From Hirundichthys speculiger (taxonomy: Eukaryota; Chordata; Actinopteri; Beloniformes; Exocoetidae), in NCBI GenBank assembly GCA_018398805.1, contig JAGFBZ010000711.1:186001-250000 (forward strand): a DNA stretch of 64,000 bases, in the 5' to 3' direction. Shown one piece after another: positions 48,501 to 63,608 of the stretch (its first letter is position 1; the number at the start of each line of letters is the position of its first letter). Below the pieces are notes generated by a model. It was not told the DNA's origin. It saw only the letters and a program-made list of their open reading frames with translations, and did not search any database. Both the position numbers and the translations under genes were made by a program.

Positions 48501-51500
48501 ACTGCTCTGCGCCATGTTCTGAAGCGGCGGGACCAGCAGTGCTAAGAAGCCTGTTGGAACATGCCCATCAGTTAGATGTTTTAAAGCTTGGCTGCTTTTG
48601 CTTCTGCTAACCCAGGATGATCACTCATATAACTTTAGAGTAATTTCTTTTTTGCATACAGTAGCAAAAGTCCATCATGGGATTCATTAGCCAGGTCTCT
48701 TCATAATTATGCTTTGAAAAGTCCTGAAAGGATTTTCCATGAGCAATTTGGTTCTGTTAGCCGAGCGGTGCTGCTGGTTCAACGCGCTGAGCTGTTGCCC
48801 GGCTCGGCCGAAGGCACACGGGGCTTCAGCCTGTAGCTTTGTGCATCAGCTAGTACACAGCTGAGCCAAGTAGGTCAAAGGAAGTAATTTCCTCCAATGG
48901 GAGCTGTGCTGGGACCTGCAGTAAATCATCCTGGTGGCGGGACCTCTGGTGTCTAATGTTGTTGCGTGATGACATGAAATGACTGCCACAGTTAGCATGG
49001 CTAAGCTAAGCTCTCTCTTTTGTACTCAGATTCTTCCTGACCAACCGCCGGTCTGTTAGCACAATCCACACATGCATCAAGAAAATATATTCTATTTAAA
49101 ATATGAGCATGATGTGTTAGGTTTCTATTCACAGCTCAGAAGTCTATATACTGCTAAGTTGCTAAAATCATCATAGCAATGGTTAGCTGCCTTAGAAAAC
49201 AGTAGAGCTAATAGGAAATGACATCTGTTTGGTCAGCTTAACTGTTTAATATCAATTTATCTGACGTTTACCCCTCGTACAGTTGCCATGGATGCAGAGT
49301 ATATTTGAAAAAAAAAAAAACATTTGTAACGGGTGATAAATATGTTTAATTCTTCTGTAAAGTTGTACCCTTTTAACATGGGGGTCAATGGGGATTTTCT
49401 TTATTTTGGAGCCCACAGCCTAGTAGCCAGTGGAGGAACTGCAACAAAACATACTTCCTGGACGAGCTTCAGTCTGCAGTTGAGATGGTTGCTGCTTGGG
49501 TGGAACAGAAGTGTAACAGCTGAGGAGCAAAACGTTACACTGTTTCAACGTGTTTATTTTGCCCTGCTGTGTGAGTGGGGATTCAGAAACACACTAGTGT
49601 AATGATAACATATGTTCTTGTATGTTAAATCTGTAAATTAACACATTATGAACAAATTTGATAGTAAATCAAGTCCATTTATTTTGGTTCTTTATGTTCC
49701 TAAGAAAGTATAGTCTCAAATAAACTTGAAAGCTACAGTTGTATCAACAGGCTCAAATGTCACGTTCCCATCACTGACGTGAAATATATTTGCTTTAAGC
49801 AGAATGTATCTTTGTTAACAGAGACGGCAATGTCATAAGCTGTCTTAAATGGTGAATATCAACTAATTATCAGCATCAGTTTCCAAATGATATCACAACC
49901 ACATGCCTCTGGTATTTGTACTAAAACCTCTCACAAAAATGCAGGAGGAGTGTTTGATTCACTGAGATGAATTTAATCCTCAAATCTTCTGGAAAAGAAA
50001 GAGTTTTAGAGGAAGCACCTGCTTGCTCGTTGGCAGTAATTTCCACAGTAAACACTGGAAGAGTGAGGAACGTCATCCGGAGCACAATAATAAGGGGCTT
50101 TCCCGCAGCCATGTTTACCTCAGAGCAACCTGCCTCTGAAGCAGCTGCAGACACTTGCGTCCTACTACTGTACAGTACCGCAGAGCCACTGCAAGTCCTA
50201 CAAACCAAGTCTGACAGATTTAACTTATTAAAGTGCAGTTTTGGTATTTGATGTTTGACTTGACCCATCACATATATCTCATGTGTGCCACGTTGCCTTT
50301 AAATATACAGGAAACAGTGAATTGCAGTGAAACCCACAAAAGCACGATTTGTATTCTCCGGTGCTGACAGTTTAACGCAGGCAAAAGCAAGACTAAAAAG
50401 TGCATGTTGGATACATCACAGGAGCTCAATTGTTCTTTGCTTATTGACACTTTGTCTTTTTATGGCAAATATAGAAGCAAAAGCTTCTCTCGCTTCATGT
50501 GTGACAGAGGATAGAAATGGTTCCCACAGTGACAGGAAGTCAAAGAGGGGCCTCTTGTGATGCAAAGGGGGATCAAAATTGTGTGTGTCCGTGTGCGTGT
50601 GTTTCTGAGGCTGAATGAGCAGGATAGTGTGAATAAATGAAAGCTTCGATAAACTTTGAAACAAACAAACTGACGGCTTCCTTTGAATATTCTATTTCAC
50701 ACAGCTTTGCAGGATATGCACACAAATATCAAAAATACACATTAGCACACGTAGAGTGCATGCAGTACACACTCAATAATAACGGGAATTGAGATCAGTT
50801 ATTGGCAGCAGGTTGGCTTTTGGCACAGAGTTGGTCAGAACTGCATTACCAGAGGAGACCCACGCTCCCTTTCTTTCCCACTGTTGTTCAGGTTATCCTG
50901 TGGGGCCACTTATGACCCTTCTACAGGCAGGATGCAATGTCTGGGGACCCCAGCAGAGCTGTACACAAGCATCCGCCAAGCCCTGGGAAGAAAACAAGGG
51001 CTGATGGAAAACTAGAAGAAAAGAGTATAAAGAGAAACAGGAGTTAGTAGCCAGGACGCACTCAATAACACCCACCATGCACCTGCAGCCTGTGTGTGTG
51101 TGCGTTTGTGTGTAAGTGTGCGGAGTGAAGTGAGGCTGTTCCGTCAGAGAAGTACAGCGCTGCACAGTCCCCACACACAGCACAGGTGGTCCAAACAAAA
51201 ACCTGTGAAGTGTTGCCCAGAGGGTAATATCCCCACGTTGCGTGTTGTATAAAGCCCCCCCATAGGAAACAAACACTTCCGGTGCTGTAAGATTTATTGT
51301 TCCCCACACTTACATGTTACAGTGTCATGTGAATGATATCTTTCTTAAAAGTTCACTCCTAATAACACCCTCCAGTAATCTAGCAATGAAAAGCAGAGAT
51401 TAAAGCATCATAATTACTGCCAGGTACCTCAAGGACATACTGTTTTGTGCTTATTGTCTAACTTGCTGAAGAAGAGGGGTGAATTCCCACCGCAGTGCAT

Positions 51501-52190
51501 TGTGTGGTGAGAGAAGGAAAGACCTGGTTAACTGTGTTGTATGGTGTGAAAATCTAAACCATTGTTATACTTTGATAGATTGACTGCATACTACCTTGCA
51601 AAAAATTTTCCCCCACGAATGTGACTGATGCTGCATCTGCATTCACATCTGCAGTCGTCCGCACCACATACTGACAAAAATGGTACACAATGAAAATCCC
51701 CACAGTCCAAAACTCTTTTAAATCACGTTTATGTATGATGTCACAATTTATTAATATACATGGAGCAGATTTAGAGAGAAGCTGATAAAGGGACTAGAAA
51801 TGGACCATCCTTTTAGAAAGTGATAGATTAAAACATGACTGTTTACCCCCTCTTGTGTCAAAACTGAGGAATAACAGCAAGTAAAACAACCCTGAATCAT
51901 GAATAGTTGGGACTGTATGGAATGAAAATCTTTAATCTATTTACTTACTTCCACCTTGCTTTTCAGGCTTGCAATAAAGTCCAAAAAAGTTGGAAAAGTA
52001 AACCATTTTCATTCACTATACAGCTGCTATTCTTCTTACTATGATTAAAAGGCATTCCAACAATGAAAATACCAGTCAAGGAATAGTTTTGGTTCTTATT
52101 TTTCAGGTTCTTCTTCCAAAGGCCTCTTAAAGTGTTCAACAGTATGGGGTTGTTGTTGTCACATTATTTTAATATTCAAAATTTACAATT
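45520..52190. other. Intergenic DNA, no gene recognised
   Basis: No exon of a known family and no RNA gene was recognised. It includes AT microsatellite-like patches (ATT repeats near 46985, TATATATATATA near 47526) and short unrelated open frames. An open frame near 49967-50251 has no domain and no splice context. Confidence 0.55.
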
Positions 52191-52197
52191 ATTTGAA

Positions 52198-52520
52198 TCA
52201 CAGGTTCCTGTTTCGAACCTCAGCAGGGGCCTTTCTGTGTGGAGTTTGCATCTTCTCCTCATGCTGGCGTGGGTTTCCTCCGGGTACTCCAGCTTCCTCC
52301 CACAGTCCAAAGACATGCATGTCAGGTTAATTGTGGTTCTAAATTGCCTGTAGCAGTGATTGTGAGTGTGTATGGTTGTTTGTCTACATGTGGCCCTGCA
52401 ATGGACTGGTGACCCGTCCATGGTGTACGCCTGCCTTTCACCCAAGGAGAGCTGTGATAGGCTCCAGCAGATCCCTGTGACCCTGCGTAGGATTAGGCAG
52501 GTATAGATAATGGATGGATG
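52198..52520 (+). mobile_element. Fish SINE / LINE-tail-type repeat
   Basis: The words CTTTCTGTGTGGAGTTTGCA, CTCCGGGTACTCCAGCTTCC, CACAGTCCAAAGACATGCA, ATGGACTGGTGACCCGTCCA and GATAGGCTCCAGCAGATCCC, and the end TAGATAATGGATGGATG, form the well-known conserved fish repeat of the mermaid/V-SINE or L2-tail kind, in + orientation with an ATGG-type tail. I cannot choose among those names without a library search. Confidence 0.8.
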
Positions 52521-53029
52521 AATCACACATTCTCCTGTAGGGACTAGTAAAGACTGCAGACAGGCCCATCCTGAACCTTTACCATCTCCATCCTCATCCA
52601 TACCTTTGTAATGTGTGCAGAATGCGGTTTTGTATTGTTTTGCTCATGGGTATCCCTGGAAAACTATCTGGTGCCTCATTTATAAACACTGGGAATGCAC
52701 AAAACAGGGCCTGAAAGTTTCCACGCAACTTTCCATGCAAACATTGTGATCTATGAAAAAAATAATTAAAAAAAACTTGATCCAAATGATCCTTGCACAT
52801 GAACATTTTTCAGACTGGGAAAAGTGGTGGTGTAGATGGTGAAATGAAGCCATGTTCAACTCATATATTTCATTTCATATCAGAATTGTAGATCTGCTTA
52901 ATCATAAACAGCCAAGCCTGCAGTATTATAGATGCATTCCTACAGTGAGTTATAACTGATCTATTAGCACCCAGGAACAGTATGTTCATATATCATATTT
53001 CCATCTTTAGATTATACAGTGGAGCGTGG

Positions 53030-55080
53030 ATACTTAGACTTAGACTTGTTTACTAATCCCCCTTGTGGGAAATTAACTTGTCACAGTAGCAAGATATCCA
53101 GAAAAAATATAGAAGTATAAAAAATATGTGGAATAAACATATACAATATGCAATAAAATAGACAAATGAAATAAAAATAGACAAAATATATACAGAAATA
53201 TACTGTACACTATGTAAAGTCATGAGTGGCAAATGTAATAAATAAGAAAAATTGTAATTAGAATGATTTGACCAGGGCTATGAATGTAACACGTGCAAAT
53301 GGTAGAGTTATTATTCATTGGAGAAACTGTAGGGCAGTGGTTCTTAACTTATTGAAAAACAAAATATGATTTTTTTTTTTTTTTCCAAATTCAGGACACA
53401 GGTACATGTTTTATTGGTTCAAACAACAAAACCAATACAATGTATGAACTGCATGAATTACATACCTTACCTATTATTTATTGTATTTATCATTCATTTT
53501 CTGAACCCGCTTTATCTGACCACTTTCTTTTTTTTTGGTCAACACGGTATGGATGCAAGATATAGCATCACGATAGTCATAAGTCGACGCACCAAATCCC
53601 CTGATTGGCTAAGCAATGTAGTGTGATCACCTGTAGCCAGTGATGGCCAAGCTGGGTGTGTCATTATGAATCATATGAGTCAGGTGTGTGTCTTGACCTC
53701 TGCCAAACCCCTGAGACCGACTCGCCAAACCCCTGGGGTTCGATTGAACCCAGGTTAAGAACCACTGCTGTAGTTGAGTCCAGGTTATTGTTGGCTTGAG
53801 GCTGGTGTTGTACAGCCTGATGGCAGATGGAATGATGGACCTAACATTCCTTCTTACGGTGTGAGTTGTCTCAGTCTGCAGCTGAAGGAGCTGTTCAGGG
53901 CTCCCACAGTCTCATGAAGGGGGTGAGAGGGGTTGTCCATGATGGATGTCAGTTTGGCCAACATCCTCCTCTCACCTGCCTCCTTAATGGACTCCAGGGG
54001 AAAATGTCCCAGCAGACCACAGCGTAAAAAATGGCTGATGCCACCACTGCATCATAAAAAGTTCTTAACAGAGTCCTACACACACTGAAGGACCTCAGTC
54101 TCATCAGCAGGTGCAGACAACTTTGGCCCAACTTGAACAGGATGTCTATGTTGAGTGAGCAGTCCAGTTTACTGTTGAGGTGAACACCCTGGGTATCTGT
54201 ACCTCTCCACGATCTTGATGTCCAGACCCTGATGTTCACGGGTGTAGGTTGAGGGGGTTTCCTCTTGAGGTCGATCACCACCTCCTTTGTCTTGCTAGTG
54301 TTACAGGTGGTTTTGTTCACACCAGAGGTCAAAGATGGTGATGACCTTCCTGTACTCCAGATCATTTCCCTCAGACACACGACCAGCGATGGCTGTGTCA
54401 TCTGAGAACTTCTGGAGGTGGCAGCTGTTCGTGTTATGACTGAAAGTCAGATGTGTACAGTGTGAAGAGGAACAGGGAGAGCACTGTACCCTGCGGAGCT
54501 CCTTCGCTGCAACTACCATGTCAGACACGCAGTTGTGGAGCCTCAAAATACTGCAGTCTGTTGGTGAGGTAGTCGATGGTCCACGCAGCCAGGTGACGGT
54601 CGACACCTGCTCCCTCCAGCTTTTCCCTGAGCAGTGCTGGCTGGATAGTGTTGAAAGCACTGAAGAAGTCAAAAAAACATGACTCTCACAATGCTCCCGA
54701 GGCCCTCCAGGTGCGAAAGTGACCGGTGCAGTAAGTATGCGGTATGTGAAGTGCAGGGGTCCATCTCGGTGCTCACCAGCTGTCGGAGGTGGGTGAGAAC
54801 AATCCTGTCCATTGTCTTTATCAGGTGAGAGGTTAAGGCCACTGGCCTGAAGTTGTTGGGCTCACCGGGCAGCGAGGTCTTGGGAACAGGAAACACTCAT
54901 GATGTTTTCCAAAGTAGTGGCACCCTTTCTAGATTGAGACTCAGGCTAAAGATATGCTGAAATACACCACACAGCTGGTCTGCAGTCTTTAAGCAGAATG
55001 GAGTGGATGCCGCCAGGGCCAGTGGCTTTCCTTGATAGCACTAATTGATGCATTAATTGTGACAAGGCGTGTAGCAATTA
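53030..55080 (-). mobile_element. Non-LTR retrotransposon (LINE) remnant, reverse transcriptase on minus strand
   Basis: Minus-strand fragments show a LINE reverse transcriptase in at least three frames. One fragment near 54896-54669 has NNFRPVALTSHLIKTMDRIV and LLHRSLSHLEG. The next near 54550-54300 has the catalytic FSDDTA motif and WCEQNHL. The last near 54290-53990 has LLRTFYDAVVASAIFYAVVC. The 3' end lies toward 53030, where + strand CCCCCTTGTGGGAAATTAAC is typical of the family's tail. Frame breaks and stops make it inactive. L2/CR1 or Rex1-like clades fit, but I do not assign one. Confidence 0.88.
53335..53767. mobile_element. hAT-like MITE inserted in the LINE
   Basis: Terminal inverted repeats CAGTGGTTCTTAACTT (left) and GGTTAAGAACCACTG (right end, read on +) flank 433 bases. 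The 8 bases on each side, CTGTAGGG and CTGTAGTT, agree at 6 of 8 positions, as expected for an aged hAT-type 8-bp target duplication. LINE tail sequence resumes on both sides, so this insertion is younger than the LINE. Confidence 0.82.
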
Positions 55081-56667
55081 GTCTAACTGCTGAGTAAACA
55101 TAGAAACGCTCGTAATGCTGCACATTGATGCTCTTGCACTCCACGAGGATTGTGATCCTCAAGGATCAGGACTGAAAGAGTTTTCAGGGACCACAAAGAT
55201 TTCCTTGCCCATGATGATACCTGGCTAATATGTGGATTTAGATTCTCTTGAGCATTGTTCCTGGATCTCTTTTCTGAACTCGGTCCTGTGTTAAACAGCA
55301 CCATCGCGGGGCATCTACAGGTGTTGACTGGGTTTCTGGCAACCAGCTCTTTCCAGCAGGAATTAGCCCACAGGTATGTGTTTGATATAATTAACAATAT
55401 ATAATGTTAAACTGTGTGCCTATGGCCCACTTTTGGGTTTGATATCATACAGTTAAATTCTAACCTTAGGTCTGGGGTATCACACCCTTCCCTGAGCACG
55501 ATAATGGATGGCATTATTAACATGACTAGTCGATGCATCAAGTATCCTTAGAGTATGGGGGAGCAGGCCAAGATTAAAATGCAATTTGCAGTAAAGTCCG
55601 ATTTCCGAAATGTAATCAATGCAATTGACTGTACTAACAGGGTATTAGGGCTCTGAGTTGATTTTAAAAATGAGCATTCAATCAATGTACTTGTTACATG
55701 TGACTCAAACATGTTTCTGACTAATTTAATTGCATGGTGGCCTGCTTTGACAACTGACTCAATCATCCTGATTCAGAACAGTGTAGGAAACAGGCAGTCC
55801 GGGTCCGCATGATGGCTAGCAGCAGGCGAATTTAAGCTATGTGCAAAAACACTCATGAGGTACTTTGCATTGAGCTTTTATGGTAGAATGTGGGTGTGTA
55901 GAGAGCAGGATATGAGGCAAATCCACCTGCGCAAACTTCCAGGTGGGTCGTGATTTATAAAAAGAAAAATCGCCTGGAAGTGTGCATACATATAGTTTGA
56001 TAAATCAGAATATTTGATGGCACACGCCATTTTTGGCTTTTGAGCATATGGAAACTTTTAGTAAGGAACCCCACAGATCTATGAATGAGCAGCCTGGTCT
56101 GAAATCTTAGAAGTGTCCAAGGCCGTACTTCTGTGTTTTGCTACATAACATATTAGAAAAAAGTGTTATGCTGGAGTGTTTTATCTGCTTTATTTAGACT
56201 GGAGTGTTATATCTCACTTTTTATTCGTCAATCATCAGTGTTTAATGCTTTTCTAAAGAAATTCTGATGACTTTTTACTTCTTCTCTTTTCCACTTATCA
56301 AAACTTTTCTTTTTGCGGTATAGCTTTGAGAAATTTCCCTATCAACAGTGCATTCATTTAATAAAGGTTACACCCCCTACATGACAATAAGATGATAAGA
56401 TAAGCCAGTTTTGAAGAAGCACTGCAGAAGAATAATGACAAAGAAAGAAAAGCCAATGGAACTGACAGAGACTGCAGGGAAAAAAAAAACATTATAGTTT
56501 TAGTAGTAGTAGTAAGTCATTTACAGTAGTAACATAGATATATGTAATGTAGTCTACACATTTTATCTCTGCAATAAACATACATCCTCTGAAATACTTT
56601 TATGCTGTATGCAGAAGCACTTTACACAACTGAAAAAAACAACCTTAAACAACAGAAACTGAACACG

Positions 56668-56780
56668 AGGCTCCCAGATAGCTCTCCTGGTTGAGCAGGG
56701 GACCTTTTGCTGCGTGTCTTCCTCCTCTCTGTCTGCTGAGTTTCAGTAAAGGCTACTTGAGCCAAAGAAGGAGAAAACTA
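56668..56780 (+). mobile_element. tRNA-derived SINE-like fragment
   Basis: GGCTCCCAGATAGCTCTCCT followed by GGTTGAGCAGGGGACC resembles the tRNA-like head of a common fish repeat. It is followed by CTTTTGCTGCGTGTCTTCC, CTCTCTGTCTGC and CAGTAAAGGCTACTTGAG. The head is too degenerate to call a tRNA gene. Confidence 0.5.
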
Positions 56781-57238
56781 AACACAGATCAATCAAACAT
56801 CCAGGTAACAAGTATAGGTGCACAGACACTTCAACTACTGCGAAACAGACAAAGAAGAGCTAGTCAACTAAACATACGACCTGACACAAGGTAAAACTTA
56901 CCTGGCGTGGTGCAGCCTACAAAACATGGCAGGAACTGACACAGAAACCCCAGCTTCAGTGGAACACAGCACACTCAAATATCGGTCCAAGTCTGATTAC
57001 AAGTCATTCTACAAAAAGATGCATGAGAAAATTACAGAATGGACAATTTTATTGGCACATCAAAACAAAAAACCACAGCAGCAACACACAGAAAACCAGC
57101 TTACTAGCGCACCAAGAAGATGGCAAAGTCAGCATCATTTTCGCATCTCGTTTCTCGTAGCTGTCATAGTCTGAGATTTACCTTTGCTTGGCCACTCTCT
57201 TTTTTATCTTCCTCGCTTCCTCCAAACTCAATTAGTTC

Positions 57239-57382
57239 CTTAGTAGTTAGTCAACTAGCTTCTTAATAGCTAGTCAACTAGGCTCTTAATAGTTAGTCAA
57301 CTAACTTCTTACTAGTCAACTAGCTTCTTAGCAATTATTTAAATAGCCTCTTAATAATTCATCAATTAGCTTCGTAATAGTG
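57239..57382 (+). repeat. 23-bp minisatellite, about six copies
   Basis: Units of CTTAATAGTTAGTCAACTAG plus CTT begin at 57239, 57262, 57285, 57308 (19 bases, 4-base deletion), 57327 and 57350. A partial unit follows at 57373. The last two full units are more diverged. Each unit carries the near-palindromic core TAGTCAACTA. Confidence 0.88.
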
Positions 57383-58480
57383 TTGTAATAGATTTTGTTT
57401 TAAGCCTATTTTAAGCCTATTCAGTAGTTTCACTGAACCTTTTCTCTTGTTTCACTGAGTTCATGCTATGTCCTTGAGGAGGAACTATAAGATAACTTGA
57501 CTGGAGGAAACATCTCCATTCTATCAGTTTGCATTAGATACACGCCTGAAACAACATTCACACACATCATTTATCTTATTCCAAGAAAACGACGTGGACG
57601 TTGATTGGCTTGTCTACATCACCAGTAACTGGACACTTACATTTGGTTGGTATGAGTCCAACCTCTGTACGGGGCAGGCCCAGCCCAAGAAGATAACTGT
57701 GAACTGTTTTACAGAAATAGCACTCATTCTGACTGAGTGTCAGTCTGTGTCAGTGGCAGGGGTCCTTTCACCACAGTATTTGTAAATCAGTGAAACATCA
57801 GGACTGTTAAACTATAATTTTTAGGTGAAAAAGGTTATAGTTTTGTCTTTAACTGGCAATTTTGTAATATATTTTTGTCATTCAAACTCACATTTAACCT
57901 TTGCTCTTGTACAGTGTGATCGACATACTCAGACAGTATTGTTTAGTGAACAAGTCAAGATCTCAGCTGGATCCAATCCCTCTTGTGGCAGAAGAGTTCA
58001 TTGCTTTACAGAAGAGCGCAGCATGCTCTGGCTTCTGCTCCACTGAATAGATGTACTGTTGTGATAAACAGCAGAGACCACTTGAGGAACTGAGAAGTAT
58101 GTCATGAAAGCATTGCAGGGTATTTCATTTAACCACGCCTTCAGTACCTCAGTAACACAGTACATTATGCAACACAGCACCAGCAGCCTTTCGCTGAAGA
58201 TGTCATTTGAAATGAAACACGTTAGCACATTTTGACAGAGATTAAAGACACTATAATCTATGTTAATTGAAAAATATACTTTAATCAATATTTATTGCAT
58301 TCATTTACAGGTTGAGGGGCAAATACAATTTTAACCTCCAGAAGAACTTTTTGCTGTTTTTCTTAGATTTCCAACAAAGGTTAGTGAGGTAATTAAAGGA
58401 CAAAATAAACAGACTAACTGCTGCCTAACTCAACTGTTGTTTTCTCAATGCACCCCTTCCCTCAGGGGGGTCTGGTGTGT
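57383..58480. other. Intergenic DNA before blk, no gene recognised
   Basis: Short unrelated open frames only. Nothing with domain or splice support was found. Confidence 0.5.
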
Positions 58481-58671
58481 GCTTTCAGTTCGTGTGTGAG
58501 TGTGTGAGAGAGAGAGAAAGAGAGAAAGAGAGGGAAGGAGACAGTAACAGTAAGAGAGAAACTTTCCGTACCAGTATGAGTGAGTGAGAGTGACACTGTT
58601 TTCACCGAGGAAACTGAACGCATTTTGCATCAGGGCTACTTCTGAGGACTAAAGCCGGGGACAAGCTCAAG
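58480..58671 (+). promoter_or_regulatory. blk: Candidate promoter and first non-coding exon of blk
   Basis: A GA/GT simple-sequence stretch (58491-58560) is followed by about 100 bases ending in GACAAGCTCAAG and a donor-like GTATTT at 58672. The next exon-like segment is at 59690. Src-family genes usually have non-coding 5' exons. There is no TATA box in a clear position, and the exon is inferred only from the donor and its place. Confidence 0.25.
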
Positions 58672-59689
58672 GTATTTATTTTCTTAATGATAATCAGACA
58701 TATTTATTACACTGTAGGATAACATTATACAGCTGGAAGACAAAAGAATGTCATTATAGTATTAAGATCTCAAGAAGAATGCTGTCCTACCACTGTCATG
58801 ATGGTGCAAATATAAAAAAAACATAAACCAAGCAAGCGCTTGAAAGTATGATAAACACGAGATTGAGAAACTAGTTCTACAAATCATCACTTTTTTTGAC
58901 ATTGAAAGACATCAAAACTTTGTTTAAACTTTACTGGCACCAGTGATGTCACTTATAACCGCCTCATTACCGCCAGTTTTACGAGATGTCATTTTAAAGT
59001 GGTATAAAAATGGCATCAATACTTCTTTCAAGGTAGGTTTCGTGTGTTAGTCCATGGTGTAACAGTGAAGTAATAATTTTTTCAACATCCTGTTTGCAGT
59101 TCACTTATATACTGTACACATTAACTCTTAATCTAAGTTAATGGTTATAAGAAAAAAAAAAGGTCTATTGGTCTGTTTGAGGTCTATTAAAGTCTGGTTG
59201 TCCTGACACAGGTGTTGCCATTAAGACCTTTTTTGCATGATCCACCATAAACCATTCAACTTCCGTGATAAACAGTAAACCTTTTTTAGCCGTCAAACAG
59301 TCGTTGACTGGAAAGCTGAATTTAATTTTTTTGAAAGTTTGAACCCAAGCATTTTATTAAAAAAGTCTCTTGAAGTGTATTAGTAAAGAGCACCAGAAAC
59401 GTGTACGCAGCCAGCTAAAATATAGATGTTCTCATACTGATACAGATAAAGATAGTCAAGCATCAGCTTCTTAATCTGTTATTTTTAGTGTCATGCTTTT
59501 CCTGATTTTAACTCAGATGAGACAATTCGCTGTATCATGCAAATGCTAGCAATTAAAGCTTATTTTCCACTTACATTTTTTTTAAAGGCAGTTTGGTTAC
59601 TGGGGTGTCCTGTTGCCAAAACATTAAAAGCTACAGAGAGTCTGTGACTGTAAGTTTACCATTTTGAATGAGTTTGACATATCTTTCAG

Positions 59690-59776
59690 CTACGGGAATG
59701 AAGTCAAAGAGCGGGCCCTGCAGTCGAAGGAAAGGCGACTGAAGACAGCTGGAAGTAGAGCTCGTCGACTTATCAG
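59690..59776 (+). other. blk: Probable 5' non-coding exon of blk with a short upstream ORF
   Basis: Acceptor ATATCTTTCAG and donor GTAAAA bound 87 bases, 138 bases before the first coding exon. It contains an ATG at 59698 followed by 13 codons and TGA (59740-59742), so it cannot add to the kinase N-terminus in that frame. Its splice signals are good and the location is right, but expression evidence is lacking. Confidence 0.45.
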
Positions 59777-59915
59777 GTAAAAGCTTGTAGACCCATTATG
59801 GGTAACGGAACTAATTATTGAGTTTTGAAATGCAATATTTGATCAAATATATAAAAATTATTCTTGTTAGTTGCGAGAATTTAAGCTGAAATAGCTTTTC
59901 TGCTGTACACACAGG

Positions 59916-62195
<2,280 letters not shown>

Positions 62196-63072
62196 TGAGG
62201 GTGAGTGAACCCTAGAAGATGAAGAAGGGTAATGAAAGACGAAACTGCATGACTATATACACACACGCAGACAAAGCTTCTCGCTGTATCATCACCCCCA
62301 ACGTGTCTACGTATGCTTAATAAGATTAGAGTCTAAACATCAAAAGCATGTGTTATAGAGAAAGCATTTGAAGTTTACGCCGCAAGAGTCAACTGACTAA
62401 ACTGTCAGTTATTTTTGATTTAGTAAAAGCACCCATTCAAAACAAATCACAAGTGAGGGGCTGCTCTGTAAAAAAAAAGTCATGTTAACAGCTAGCAATC
62501 AATTTGAACTGAACTGTAATTGGTTGTTTATTTAAGAAGGTTCCTGGACAGGAACCAAACTAAATGTAGAGCTAAATATTGCTCACATAAAACATAATGG
62601 TGGAGGTAGACGCTCTGCTGATTAATTGGTCGTTGTGTGTGCAGGTTTTATAGCAAGCACATCCGTGTCTACAGAATTCTCTCCCCCACTAAAAAAGCTT
62701 TATAGTGTACAGTGATGTCTGTGCTGTTTACTGACTTTAGAAGGAAACAGCTTTTAATTTCCACCACTGAAAGGCTCCTGCCCCGGTTTGACCTTGAAGA
62801 GCCTCCTTACTCACAGCAGTGTGCATTGATTTGAATTACAGAAACTAGCTAGAGAAAATTCAAACAAGAACACAGCAAAAATAAGGCTCAAGATGTGTTG
62901 GCTTGATGTCAAGCCTGCAGTGATCATTGGTAGTATTCATAAGGGAGGATTCAGACACGCTGCTTCCTTCAAACCAGTCTACTTTCATATTGTTACACTC
63001 AGTTGTTGTCCAGAATGTGTTATTAACATTCACACTGTTGTTTTGTGTCTAAAGAAAAGATACAAAATATCT

Positions 63073-63165
63073 AGGGCTGGGCAAGTTAACGCGTTATTAT
63101 CGTGTTAACTCGTCAAATCATTAACCACCGATATTTATTTTATCGTGCGTTAACACATGTTGCTC
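63073..63165. repeat. GGGCTGGGCNANTTAACGCG-type interspersed repeat
   Basis: AGGGCTGGGCAAGTTAACGC, GTGTTAACTCGTCAAATCAT and TATCGTGCGTTAACACATG are words of a very common fish interspersed repeat. The internal GTTAAC motifs are arranged as short inverted repeats. The right end is unclear. Confidence 0.6.
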
Positions 63166-63564
63166 ACATGCTTTTGTTTTGAAAAGTCTGTTACTGGCTG
63201 CTGCAGAACCGGAAAACAATTGGGAGGTTAACATGCAGAAAAGCTCAAACGGACATGGAGAACAGTAAAAATCTGTGTACTTTACAGTTCGGGTAGCAAC
63301 TCAGGTAGCAATATTAACAATTCTGTCTGAAAAAAAAAAAAACTGGACTGCAACAAAACTTTGGCATCATTCCTCCATGTTACATCAGATCTGCTCCATG
63401 TGTTCACTGTTGTGCTGTTCTCTTACTGGTTACTTCAGTGCGGCTCCAACTAGTGGCACAGATGTGTAATGACAATAGAAACTCCAGTCCTCGATTATAA
63501 AACAAATTCAGTTCTGTGGCCCGTTTTTTCATTTCGTATTTTTGATCCAAGTCTAAAATTGAAA

Positions 63565-63567
<3 letters not shown>

Positions 63568-63607
<40 letters not shown>
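63568..63607 (+). repeat. A40 homopolymer
   Basis: A run of forty A residues. It may be the tail of a + strand retroposed sequence or a simple repeat, and its length is unreliable in any assembly. Confidence 0.9.

Positions 63608-63608
<1 letters not shown>

Larger units (their letters stand above)
52665..56095. mobile_element. Possible larger DNA transposon hosting a LINE insertion
   Basis: The left edge reads GGTGCCTCATTTATAAACAC. The right edge near 56070-56095, in reverse complement, reads GGCTGCTCATTCATAGATCT, an imperfect match. Both flanks hold related words such as CATTTATAAA and GATTTATAAA. CTCATTTATAAA ends are typical of some fish Harbinger-like elements. No transposase was recognised between them, so this is weak. 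Confidence 0.25.

Noticed and set aside
49967..50251. 94-codon open frame
   Set aside because: No domain; the same stretch is also open on the other strand; no splice or promoter support.
56926..57174. 82-codon open frame beginning MAGTDTETPASVEH
   Set aside because: No family match, no splice context, and next to a SINE-like fragment; chance frame or repeat remnant.
57239..57382. CRISPR array
   Set aside because: The 23-base units are contiguous without unique spacers, and this is a vertebrate genome. It is a minisatellite.
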